Assembly: GCF_030867145.1 (NCBI RefSeq)
Contig: NC_134418.1
Span: 57,387,682 to 57,451,681 of the forward strand
Reading direction: 5' to 3'
From: Opisthocomus hoazin
Lineage: Eukaryota > Chordata > Aves > Opisthocomiformes > Opisthocomidae
Length of the DNA stretch: 64,000 nucleotides
The notes under the pieces are model-generated. The model was not told where the DNA came from and searched no databases. It saw only the letters and a list, made by a program, of their open reading frames with translations. Of this stretch, positions 34,001 to 46,000 are shown piece by piece. The translations under genes were made by a program, and so were the position numbers. The first letter of the stretch is position 1. Each line of letters opens with the position of its first letter.

Positions 34001-37000
34001 GACTGAGAATCATAAATGTCAGTGGTGGTTGCATTTGCATGGTTTTTAAAAAAATGAGGCAAAAGAGGAGGACCTGAAGAAAAAAAATCCTCAGAGGAAA
34101 AAAAAAAAAAGATTGTCCTTTCCAGTTCTTGAGGAAGGCTAACTCTGTCCTCATAGAAACGTCCAGTCCTCTTTGACTAGTAGACTAAACCACTGTCTTG
34201 GGGCAAACCATTCCATGGACTTTCTGAACATTTTGTGAGGAGTAATATTGATACAGGAATAGAAAACATCATGTGGATTTCCACTACTTGTAATTAGTTG
34301 CTCATATTCTCAAAGGGATGGAGTGGGGAAAGCATGAACCAAGGAGGCTGATCATCATTGTGCGGAACTAAATGAGTTGTACTTAACGTAAAAGCAGCTG
34401 GGATAGAGAGATGTTGCTGCTGAAAACAGAGGAGATAATTTGTCTTACTATAAAATACTAATTGCCAAGTGGATTTTGTTTTCAGTTCTGTCATTATTTT
34501 TTGTTTTAGGTCCTGTTTAATATGATTGTAGAAGTGCCTCGTTGGACAAATGCAAAAATGGAGGTAATTAAGAAAAATACCTTGAATATATAGGTATTTA
34601 TGGAAGTTAGGACAATGCAATGGCTTCCAATAATCAGAGGTTAATAGAGTGTGAATTACTCTTTACATATAAAATTTTCTCGGTTAAAAAATTAATTTGA
34701 AGTTGTACATACAGACACTTTCCTTGCAATAATAAAAAGTGTGGAGGATCTAATTTTGTTTCCCTTCTGCAGGTGAGCACTGCTCTTGACAGCCCTCTGA
34801 CTGCAGAGTGCAGCATATCTGCAACAGAGTCCTAAAGTATTGGGTTGCAGAACATTGTCCGGCATTTAGTCTTATCTTGCTTGATCATGGAGAATTCCAC
34901 TCAGAGGATTTAATTCCTCTCACTTCTGCTGTATAGTGTGCTAGACCAAATCTTGACAAATGGAGTTGCAAATGAAAACGCACATTTCTTTGTGACGAAA
35001 AAAAGACTAAGGGACCTCACTTATTAACAGCATTTACTCCTGCAGGGAGATATTTTGAAAGTAGAGCCTGGTGGATTGTTCCTCTGCAGTTACAATATGG
35101 AAGCTGAGTAATGCTTCATCTGTAGTGTTCGTGAAACAACAGATCTCAACAGGTTATGTCTTATCTTCCTGAACATTTGTATTAATTTTAGGGATGCTTC
35201 CCAGATGTTAAGGAAGTTTGTGGTTGAGCTCTTAACTGTTTTGATCATTAAATATAACACCAAATAACCTCTCCAGCCTCTTATTTCAGAATTTTTTCTC
35301 CTTTTCCTGATGCTAGAAGATCATGTTTAACACCACAGTTGTTGTTCTGCAAGCAAGGTTACCTTGGATATTTACCTTGTATTTTAAGATGATAATTTAT
35401 TGTGGAAGCTGAGTTCTCTTTTGCAGAATTTCCCATTGACAACACTGTTTGAAGTCTTTGCATAAAGCTCAGGTTGTTCTCCCTCCTCTTCTCCCAGCAT
35501 GTTATATCAAGGGTAGAAGAGTTTGCAGTCCTGCTAGGTTCAGAAATCAGTGGGTTTAGAGTTTTCTGCCTTGATAGATGTAGTTCTCTAATCTAGAACT
35601 TTTAATATACTTGAAATTTCCTGCATTAATCGTTAAAGCACTTTGCTTGCCTTGCGATTATGTCTTGGCAGTCCAGACAGTGTTAAGGTGCTCATGTGGT
35701 GGAATGGAGACTGCAGGAGATTAAACCTTGCCTTAACATGAATGTTTCCCACTATTACATCCCCTGCACAAGATTTCCTGCTCATCAGTTGCTGTATTTC
35801 TGTAGTTCTTCCCTTGATTTTCCTGAAGGTGCTTTGTTTTGCATGAGGCTTTTGTCTGCTGTTGCCAGTTACTCCTCTTTGCTCTGGTTTACATCAAGAA
35901 AAAACATTGCTGAGCTCCACTTCTGTCAAAGTCCCTGGTGGCATATTCAAGGTCTTCACTGTTAAATTATGACTAGAAGCAGGTAGAATTAAGCGTGAAA
36001 CCAGAAATGTGTGAACCTTGATCTCAGCTCTTGGGGAGGGTTTACTTGTGGAATAAGTGCATGCTACTGACAGTTTGTTGTGGTTCAGAAAGGAGGAATT
36101 CCTTTGGGATGGCTTTGGTGGTGGTGCTTTAGGTAAATTAGAAGTATGTTGCAAAATGAATATGGACTAAGATCTGTGTGCTTATGCGCGCAAGCTGTGT
36201 ACCACCTGAGCCAGTGTGTGCTCATAGCCTGTAACAAATGGGATGCCATTCAGATGAGTGTAAGCAGGAGCCGAGCTAACATGGACTGGGTTGTGGTGGG
36301 GAGTGTCCAAAGGATGGTTACAGTGTATAGTAGGTAACTTGTGTGGCAGAGGGTTTGTATTTGAGGTTTTGGGGAGGATGATGGCAATGACAAGCTGTTC
36401 AGCTTTAATTGCGTCAGTCCTTCTGTGAGTGCTTCTTTGGGAATAAGAACGCCTTCTTCTAATGCTAGTTTAACTTGTAAATCCACGTGAAGTTGGCATT
36501 CGGTGACTCTGCAGAACTTGACCTTAATAAAAAACATTTGTATGCTGAGAGGGGAGGGGTCTGTGCAATAGGAGAGCAATGAACGGGATGAGAAGAAAAT
36601 GAAACATTTCCCCTGTCTGAAGAACTTGTGCCACCATTTGTATGTCTGTTGAACTTGTACTATAAAGTGGAAGAGCATCTGACTTAAGTTCTTTTCCGTA
36701 TTTATGTTTGACCATGACATTCTCCTTATAAATTTATGACTTTCTCTTCTACAATCATTTTTTTTCTTGCATACTTCACAACGTTATTTAAAACCTTAAC
36801 AAGCTGCTTTTTGAACATGACCCTTGAGATTTAGAGTGAGGCTGTTGTACTTTTAATACTTCTCAAACCACGAGCACATGCTACCATATGGAGCTTTCTA
36901 ACTGGTTGGGTACAGAATGAATTGCTTTCCGTTTTACCATTCTCTCTCTCTCTTTTTCATGATCTGCTTAGATTGCCACTGAGGAGCCGTTGAATCCCAT

Positions 37001-40000
37001 TAAACAAGATATGAAGAAAGGCAAGCTTCGATATGTGGCAAATATCTTTCCTCACAAGGGTTATATATGGAATTATGGTGCCCTCCCACAGGTAACATTT
37101 TTGTTATAATGGTGAAAGTTTTCTGTCTTCTGTGTAAATTGCCTTGTAAATCTTGGGTACTGCCTGAATGCAAATCAGTTGCAAGGGGGATGTTTCTCTT
37201 TGATAGATTTGTAAATTAGGATGTTTTTTATGTTGAGCTTTATTGTGTCCATAAATTTTGATCAGAATTTGGGTGTGGGTATAAATATGTGTTGTGTTTC
37301 AGGAAGGAGTTAAATTATCAAGAAATCTCAAATCTTTAGTTGGTGTATCTGTACTGTAGTGGCAGAATTAAAATGTCATGGTCTGCCGTTCAAGAATACT
37401 TTGTCAAGTAGCCCTTTTCTGCTTAAACAGGGCATTTTTTTAAAAAACTAATTTAGGATTTTCATGCATTGCAGCATAAATTTTAATTTGGATTTCTTAA
37501 TATCTTTAACAAAGAGGAACACCAGTGCTGTTCTTTTTTAGATGAAACCTTAGCTGCTTTAGTTAACTTCTCTCTGAACTGTGAGACTTTACTAATCATG
37601 ACACATTCAGAACTTTAAGCCTTGAAAAAGCCCAAATAATGGCTGAAATTTTGAGCATAATGAAAAGTTTTAAACTCATTTCTGTGGATAACACATTAAC
37701 ACATTGGACTTAAGTTAGTACTGAAGAACACGATAGAGCTAGAAAAGAATAGTTTATTTTCTTTACACTTAACTGCATAAGCGATGAAAGTTTACTTCTA
37801 CTTATGTGTTTGATCCCTGAAGAGGAGATACCAGGCAGGTGCTGGAGTATAGCAATGAAGTTCTTACCCAGTCAGCAGTCTTAGTATCTAGTCAGCAGTC
37901 TCAGTAGACAAAGTGTCCAAGTAGGTATAGCTGGGAACCAGCAATTCCATTTAATGTTTTGAAATTTGTGTGTGCCATAGTACTAAGCCAAAATTAAACA
38001 TTTGAATGTTTTCCTGCACAAAGTGCATTACTTTGGACTGATGACTTTTTCCCCACGAGAAATGTTCAACTTCCCTTGTTACTTTGTGAGCGAGAGAGGA
38101 CTGGAGATAATTGTCATTTTTATTTTCTGTAATGACTTAAAAATACCAGTTGGATCATTACACCTCCAATTGTTAAAGTCTAGATGATACTGCAGATTCC
38201 TACTAGCAGCTCTAACAAAGAAAATCCGATTCAGTGTCTCCATTATCACAAGAGGACTTTTCATCATGATCAGCAGTTGCCAGAAGTTCAGCCCTAGTAT
38301 ATGGCTTAAAGATATGTATTTGTGGCTGCTATTTTATGCTGTGAAACAGAAAAGAAAAAAAATGATGTTAGGACTATCGTTATTGTGGGAGTTGCTGTGT
38401 TGTCCAGAGAACAGTACCATTCCTAGCGAGCTTTTCTTCTAACCTACAGGTGGAGGAGTGCAGCTGAGCAGGAGAATAATATCGATATAATGCAGCTTGA
38501 AATAAAAAGCACTTTGGAAGAATATTGATAAAAAAAGTTTAAAGTTTAAATTCTCTCATTTCATTGAACTCAAAATTTTTACCAGGAAAACTTCTGAACT
38601 TTCGAATGAGTTACTCATTATTAGGCAGTAAGAGACAACACAAGTACTGGTCTGGTAATTTAGTGTAACTTCGCTATGATTCCTTGGTTCTACAGAGCTC
38701 AGAGCAGGGATTTGAACTAGCCTCCAGGAGAAGCTTCTTTGGTTTTAAACTGCTGGCTATTCTTTGGAATGTACACATCTCAAAATACCCAGAAATGTTT
38801 TGTACCTAAATCTAAAAACTTTAAAAAGCTAATTGGGTGCTGACAAATCCATACCTAGGAGCTTGCTTGTCTCAAAGCCTAGGTGTTTTTGAAAGCAACT
38901 TATGTTAGTGCTATGGTATTTAAATAATACAAGAAGAATGTGATTGTAGGATATTGTAGCTTAATCCCACAACCACAAGTAACCAGAAAAATACATATTC
39001 AGGGTCCTCTGGTGCCTTAATCACTGCAATTTGACTAAGTGTGTCTATTGAGTCACAGAAGCAGTTAATACTTTTGTTACTATGTCATCACTAATCCTCG
39101 TGTTACTTGTCCTGAATGTGAGGATGAGTTACTCAATGCCAGTCCATAGGCTGTTTGTTTGTTTTTTCTTATCCCATTGAGCAAGACTGTTCTCAGAAAG
39201 CTGATGTTTTTATTGCTGTTTTTATTAATCTTAGTAGTTCAGTGGTTAGATGAATTGTAATTGCAGGTCAGCTAGTAACTGATAATTCTCTTTCCTTTGA
39301 CAGACCTGGGAAGATCCCAACCATACAGATAAAATTACAGGATGCTGTGGGGATAATGATCCTATTGATGTTTGTGAAATAGGTTCAAAGGTTTGTCTTT
39401 ATCAGGATTAATTTAGTTTATCAAGGTTAATTTAATAATTTGGTAAGAACTTTTTGAAGGGAAGGGCAGATGGAAAACAAGTAAAGATGGTGATAGTCTC
39501 AGGGGATGACAAAAGTATGAATAGAGGATCTGAGGAGGAAATAGGTAAGGAAGTGGTAGATTTTTATAAAAGGAGAAAAAAAAGCAGAATTTGGTAAAGT
39601 CTGTGTACTAGATGAAAGGCAAAATAAGAGAACACCACCCTGAAGTTCTGTTGTCTGGACAGTGACTTTTGGGTGAGGGAGGAGGGGATTAAGGTTTTTG
39701 AGGACGGGTATGTTTTGTTTCTGTTTCCCCTGTTAGCAATACTGCGGATAGGAATAGGTTTCTGAAAGATGAGGAAGTAGGGCAGTGTCACACACATAAA
39801 ATTGCAAGGTCAGACCTGCGGAGGAGGTAGGTTTGAGTTTTCTCCTGGATGCAAACATAAGTAGAGCCCTCTGCTCTAGAGGAGAAGATGGGAAACTGTT
39901 GCAGTTTTGCAGAGTTATGAGACATGGAGTCAGTGGATGAAAAAGATGTACAGCAAAAAAAAATGTTGGTGTAGGGGAAAAGTTTAGCTCACTGAAAGTA

Positions 40001-43000
40001 AATTCTACGTATGTGGAAGCAGCAAAGGAAGGAGCAATCCTCTGTAGTATCAAAGATGGGATTATGAAATGGATGAGTTTGGAAGAGGGATCTCTTAGGA
40101 TATTTTACGTAAGGAGAAATTTAATTGGTGACCTCAGTGAAGGTGGCTTTAGTTGAGGAAAGGAACCTAAAGCTGAATTTCAAGGGTTCCAGAAAGAGCT
40201 ATAAAGGGAATATTATCTGGTAGGCAGAAGGTTCCCAAGAAAATGCAAAAACAGGTTGTGCTGATATTTCTGGGGAAGGGTTGTGTGTTCATATGTGTAT
40301 ATTGGAGTCTAGAGGAAGGAACAGCAAGAGATGGATTAAGACCAGGAGTTGAGAAAGTAGAGAGTCAAGAGGCAGGAAGTATGAGATACTTTTGACTTGC
40401 AGTTTGGGGTGAAGATCAAGAAGGTGTGGGGGAAGTAGGGTAGAAGAGAAGGACAATTTTTCTAGCTTGTGTTGTGTGCTTAAATAAATGCTGACTGGAG
40501 AAATGAGGGTTGGATAGCAGTGGTGGGAGAAAGGTTAGTAATGTTAAATAGATGTGTACTGGGTTTACACATCTATCTTGCAATTTTGTTCACTGCTGGT
40601 CAAAAATGTAGTAGAACTATTGTCTATAAGGTAAAGAGAAATTCTGTGTAGTGTTTTCCACATCTTTGTGTGATTATGTTCTGTTTCAGATTCGTTCTTC
40701 TGGTGAGATTGTTCAGGTGAAGGTCTTGGGTGTTTTAGCTCTTCTTGATGAAGGAGAGACAGATTGGAAGATAATTGCTATCAGTGTGGATGACCCAGAT
40801 GCTCAGAAAATCCATGGCAAGTATTTTAATCTTTCTTAATGCAAGTTACGTCAGCAACTTTCACAGCAGAATGGTACCTGAGTTGAGGCCACCCGGAACA
40901 AGAAGAGGCAGACTGAGGAAAGGGAAGACTTTTTGTTTGTTTGTTAGTTTTGTTTTTCTTGTTGTTTACATCAGGTGCTTTCTTCAAGGAGGGCATATGT
41001 GCTTTCACACTAAGCTTTTGGAAAGGTTCACTTGGATTTTCAAGAGGATCTGTCATGCAGAAAATCTTTTGACTTCTGAAACACAACTGCCTTAGAAAGT
41101 GACCTCTTAAAATTACAGGGTTATCTCCTGTGTGATAGTGCATGTTTACCCACTCAGATTATGTAGCACACTGCTGTTTTCCTTGTGTGTTCCTTTTATA
41201 TTTGCAGGCATTGTGTTGCATTCTGAAAAGGGCTGTATGTTTCTAATGTTTTGTCACTTGTAACTGGGTTACTTCCATGGTTTGTTGGCTAGTGTGAATG
41301 ATCAGGTTTCACCTTTTAGGTTGAAAACTTGCAAAGCAAACTGCTAGTGCAGCTCACCCTAATATCAGATTTGATGATGACTAGCTGTTCAGGGGAAAGT
41401 ATCCTGTCCAGACTTGTTCTTCTCGTGACCATGCTTCTGGTATCCAAATGGAAGTAAAGTACTAAAATGTGCCTATGTGAATAGCATGAGGTGTAATTCT
41501 GCTTGCAGACTGTTCATTAAGAAGATGACATAGATGTGTTAAAACTGCAGGGAGTTAGGTTTTTACAGCACAGGTGTAAAGTGCAGCTTTTCTCTGGAGG
41601 TTCACTTCCTCAAATAGACTGTTACTGGGAATCATGAGGCTTGTCTAAAAGTTAGTGATTGTTACGAGACCACAAACCATATATACCATCAGGTATGTAT
41701 GATTAGAGCCTGCTCTTTTTTGGTAGGGAGCACCAAGGCACTGAGTAGCCTTTCTGTAGGAATAGGACTATCCAGCAGCTATTTAAGTATTTATGTTTCT
41801 CAGCCATTGAGGCATTTTCCTGGTTGCTGGATGTAAAGTAAGTATATCACTGAACTGGCCCTTCATTTTCAGTTTTCTTGCAGGTTGCTTTCACATGGAG
41901 AATACTTGGCTTGTGGGGAAAGAAGGGGAGAAGAGGAAATGAGGAAAAGGAAACTCTTGGGTTGGTGCTGATTAAAATAATGGGCAGATGAATTACTACA
42001 TGGTGTTTATGACTGTTTAACTACTTTGACAGTTAGAGATTAAGAAATTCAGCTTAAGGAAATAGTAAGTAATGGTTTGCTGTTAATGTTAGTAACAATT
42101 TAATCCTCTCTATAATGTGCAGTGAAATGCTATAGAAGTGTCAGTAGTTAAAAGACAAGTAATCAGCACTTTATTTCTATACACTGTTCTGTTTAACCCT
42201 TACCTTTTTTCCTTAATTTCTGAGAGAGTTTAATTGGAGAAGTGGGTGAGAATTCAGGAGTCCACTAAGCAGGGGTAAAACTGGGATGGTTTTAGCTACT
42301 TAACCCAGTGGCATAGTAGCTCTATCTGAAAGCTCTCTGTTTGTTGGGGTTTTTTTTGGTGGTTTTTTTTTTTTTTTTTTTTTTTGGGTAATGACTGCTA
42401 TGTCAGCTGTGTTATAGCTTTAGGTTGTTTGGGAGGGGAGTAAGAGTTTTAGTCCTGTTTAAAAAAAAGAGAAAAAAAAAGGAGGGAAGGAGGAACCTTT
42501 GCCTATCGTTGATTCCTGTGTGCATCCTTTCTTACTAGAGAACAGATGCTAAACTTCAAGAAGAGAACTGTCTTCCTGAGATTCAAGGAAGTGCAGAAAT
42601 ACTTATCCAGTTTAATATGATTTCCCTTTGGGATTGGAGTTGCAGTCCAGGATTTACAAAAGAAAGAAAAAGGGGGGGAAAAAAAGCCCCCATCTGCTTT
42701 CACAAAACGTGAAAACATGACTAGCTTGCAGTATTTAACAGCAATCCTTCTTCAGTCTGAAAACAAACAAATCTGTTGGAGTAGGCAGTACAATATGTCC
42801 TTTCATACTTGGTTTTCCCCTTTCCCAAGGATGTTAATTATTTCAGTATAAAGGGATGGCAGCTACAGATAAAACTGGTATCTCCCTCAATAATTGACAT
42901 GCTGCTGTGTTATGGTGGTGGCCTCCTAGGGGAAGATGAGGTTAAGTGTTGTCTTCTAAGTCTGTCCAGTCATTTTGTATCATTTGCTAAACGTTTCAAA

Positions 43001-46000
43001 TTGGACTGAGAATCATCACATTTGCTTTCAGCTCAGTATGTGTACAGCCCCCAGTGAACATTTGGAAAAGATAATTCTGAGACACCAGAGTGGTGATTAC
43101 TTGCAAACCCCATCCTGAGCCCGTGCAGTGTGTTAACTCCTCTTGCTGCTTTAAGGACACCGCAGGTACTCTATATTCTCCTTCTGGGATTGTGATCATT
43201 CTCATAAGTGCAATTGATTTTTCTGAGACTTCGCAGAACTTAAAACTGAGCAGTCCCAACTTGTGAGCAGTTCTCATTGTTTATTCATAGCGCTCCAGTG
43301 TACTGTGTCCTGCAGGCATTTATTGATAAATACTGGTTTAAATTGGAAACCCTGCCTAGAACTCGCTCTTTCACACAGAGCAATGAGAAACTCTATGGTG
43401 ACAATACCCAAGAATGATAAGCAATGTTTAACACCTATTTAAGTGGGAACTGTGTCATCGGTGGAAATAGCAGGGGCTTAGTGTCTTTTTGGACTGACTT
43501 TGGAAGGTAATCTGTGTGAAATTGTAGCAGTTAATACTGGGTGGGCATGGGGACAATCTCAATCCAAATACAAGCTGCATGTCAGAGGCAGGTATCTGTA
43601 TGAGAAAGTTTCTTTTAGACTGAAACTGGACATCTTCAGATTTACCTATTTCAGTAAGAACTGTCTTTCTGGCTACCCGAGAAATACTGTGCTGTCTTTC
43701 TGCACAGGCAGTTGCTAGGCAGATGGCCATTAGCGGACCAGCAAAGGAACTTCAGACCAAGCAAGTCTGGGAAAGGTCTTAAAAGCTCCCTGCGCACTGA
43801 AACACTAAATCCTGGTGGTGTAATATGCCTGGCTGCTTTTTTGTTGTTGTTGGGTTTTGTTTGTTTGTTTTGTTTTTGTAAAATACTAGCCAGGAGAAGC
43901 AGCAAATTCTTGGAATGGAAAGTGCTTGTTTGCTTATCTCATAATTTGGATTGAATTTAATATATTTGAATTCACATATATATCTGATGTGCTTTACAAG
44001 GTTGGGCTTGGAAAGGATCAGAGATGTTTTTGCGCTGTAATTTTATTTACATCTATATGGTATCTTCATGTTGGACAAGAGGTCTTGAGAATCGCTGGCA
44101 GTTGAAGCAGGAAATGTGTCTGAAACAGCTTATGAAAAGTCTCACTCTCAAAAGGTCATGTTACTTTCCCTGAGCAAATTGGATAAATGTAGGCTGGATG
44201 GCATTTTGGAGATGATTTACCGGCCTGGAATATTAGCAGCCCTTTTTTTGCTGTTGCTCACTGGAAAGGTGCATGGGTATATTCAACAGCAGTCGATGAC
44301 GTCTACCAGCTTTGTTGTGCTACCATTTGCTGGGACGGGTATAGTTAACTGTGCTGTGTTGCCGTGCTTCTTTTCCAATGTGCAACTCAAGATTGGCTTT
44401 TTGAGTTAAGTGATCAAACCCTAAATGGCAAAAACAAAGCATATTGCATACTTTGTACTATATATTGTTATAGACCCTTGCATGTGAGTGTATTTATATG
44501 CAGAGGAGCAGCAGAGGCCCTGAAAACCTTTGTTGTGGATTTGTGTAAGCATTCAATGTAAAGAGATTAATTATCTGTACTCAAGCTCCCCTCCTACCCC
44601 CTCACACCATGCTGCACAAAATACACCAAATGCCTTTATATGGAATGTAGCTGCTGCTTCCTGTAAATGTTTATAAGATGTTATTAAAAACACATGTCCT
44701 CTCTTCCCACAGACCTTGTTTAGAAAGCTTGCTTCAAGCATGTTGTTTTAGCTTTGCTTGCAAGAAGCAGCATCTGTTGTACTAAAAATGGTAGTTTTGT
44801 ACAAATGCTTTTGTTGCTCTGTTTTGTAAAGCCAGATAGAATTGGGATCTGCATTTGCATTGGCTCACTCCCTTGACAGAGAGCTAGCAGCAGTTTTTTG
44901 TGCCAGCCTGTGGAGACTTTCCTTATTGAGACTAAACTGCAACCCTTAATGTGATTAGACACTTCTTTTTAACCCTTGGTGCTTAACTTTGGTTCCCAGA
45001 AAAACAGTACCTATGGTGGTATGTAGGCAGTATAAAGAAATGACCACCTAGAGCACAGTGGGTACGTGCTGATAATGTACCTGCAGGAGCCTGACCTTTC
45101 TGCTCTGGCACTCTCAGCAGGGCTTGCTTGCAGAGATGAAACCACATTAGGCCAGGTACATGCCTGCTACTCCGTACTTGCTCAGCCCCTTGTGACGTCA
45201 GTGTGAGTGTAGAGCTGTAAGGGAAGGTAAGCAGGCAGGGTCTGAAAGAAGTGTCTAACAGTGTGTGTTGCAGAAAGGACATCTAACTATTTTTTTTGTC
45301 ATAATATGCATATATTCTATAGATAGAAGTGCAGTAAATCACAGTAGTACTTATCGTAATCTTTACTGTTACCTTTCTTTGCTTACTCTTCTGTTTTCTG
45401 AGTATATTTTTCTCTTCCTCCTGATATCCCAAAGATGCTGTTTGGATTTCAAAGTGGAGGACAAACTATCTTTCAAGCTTTTCTATGGTGCCTGTTAATG
45501 AACTGAAGAGGTAGCGTCACTGTTGACTGATGCAGGGGCTGCTGTTTTCCTTATATTCTGTGCTATGTGCAGACTCCTCAGCAACAGGATTGATTGGGGG
45601 GGGGGGGGTTGTACTGTTGCACTTTTTCCTGCTGCTTGCCACTGACTCATGTTTTAATACAGATGTTTTGGCTGTTTGGTTTTTTTTTTCTTCAACCATT
45701 TAAACTTCATTTGGTGCCCAATAGCTGCCCTTCAGAATAAAGAATAGTGAAGTGAAGCATGGGGATGAAGGAGAATAACTTGCAAGTAACCAAGGAAATA
45801 AAAGCAACCACTGTCCCCCCTTTTAAGTCATCAAAACCAGAATATACAGTAGCCGTACTTTAGAGGCCATATAATGCTGTAGCTTGATTCTGTGTAGTCA
45901 TTTTACCTTGGCAAAGGTAAAATTTTCCAATAAAGAGGGGGTGAAATTCAGAGAGATGATTCTATCCCTGAAGATGATCATCCCTTTCTAAAGGAGGTAG

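Larger units (their letters stand above)
25620..34509 (+). other. PPA2: PPA2 intron 3 (8.9 kb)
   Basis: This GT-AG intron carries CR1 copy C, a pair of 29-bp inverted repeats, a degraded CR1 tail near 33.8 kb and a locally GC-richer patch at 31.4-31.7 kb with open frames on both strands. No additional exon is needed to complete PPA2. Confidence 0.85.

Noticed and set aside
40821..40822. GT donor four bases after the GC donor of PPA2 exon 7
   Set aside because: Joining there to 48525 gives HGKY followed by TGA. The GC junction restores the conserved GIDDV.
43500..44561. Cluster of 60-97-codon frames in PPA2 intron 7
   Set aside because: They are AT-rich intronic frames without motifs and are not needed for a complete PPA2.
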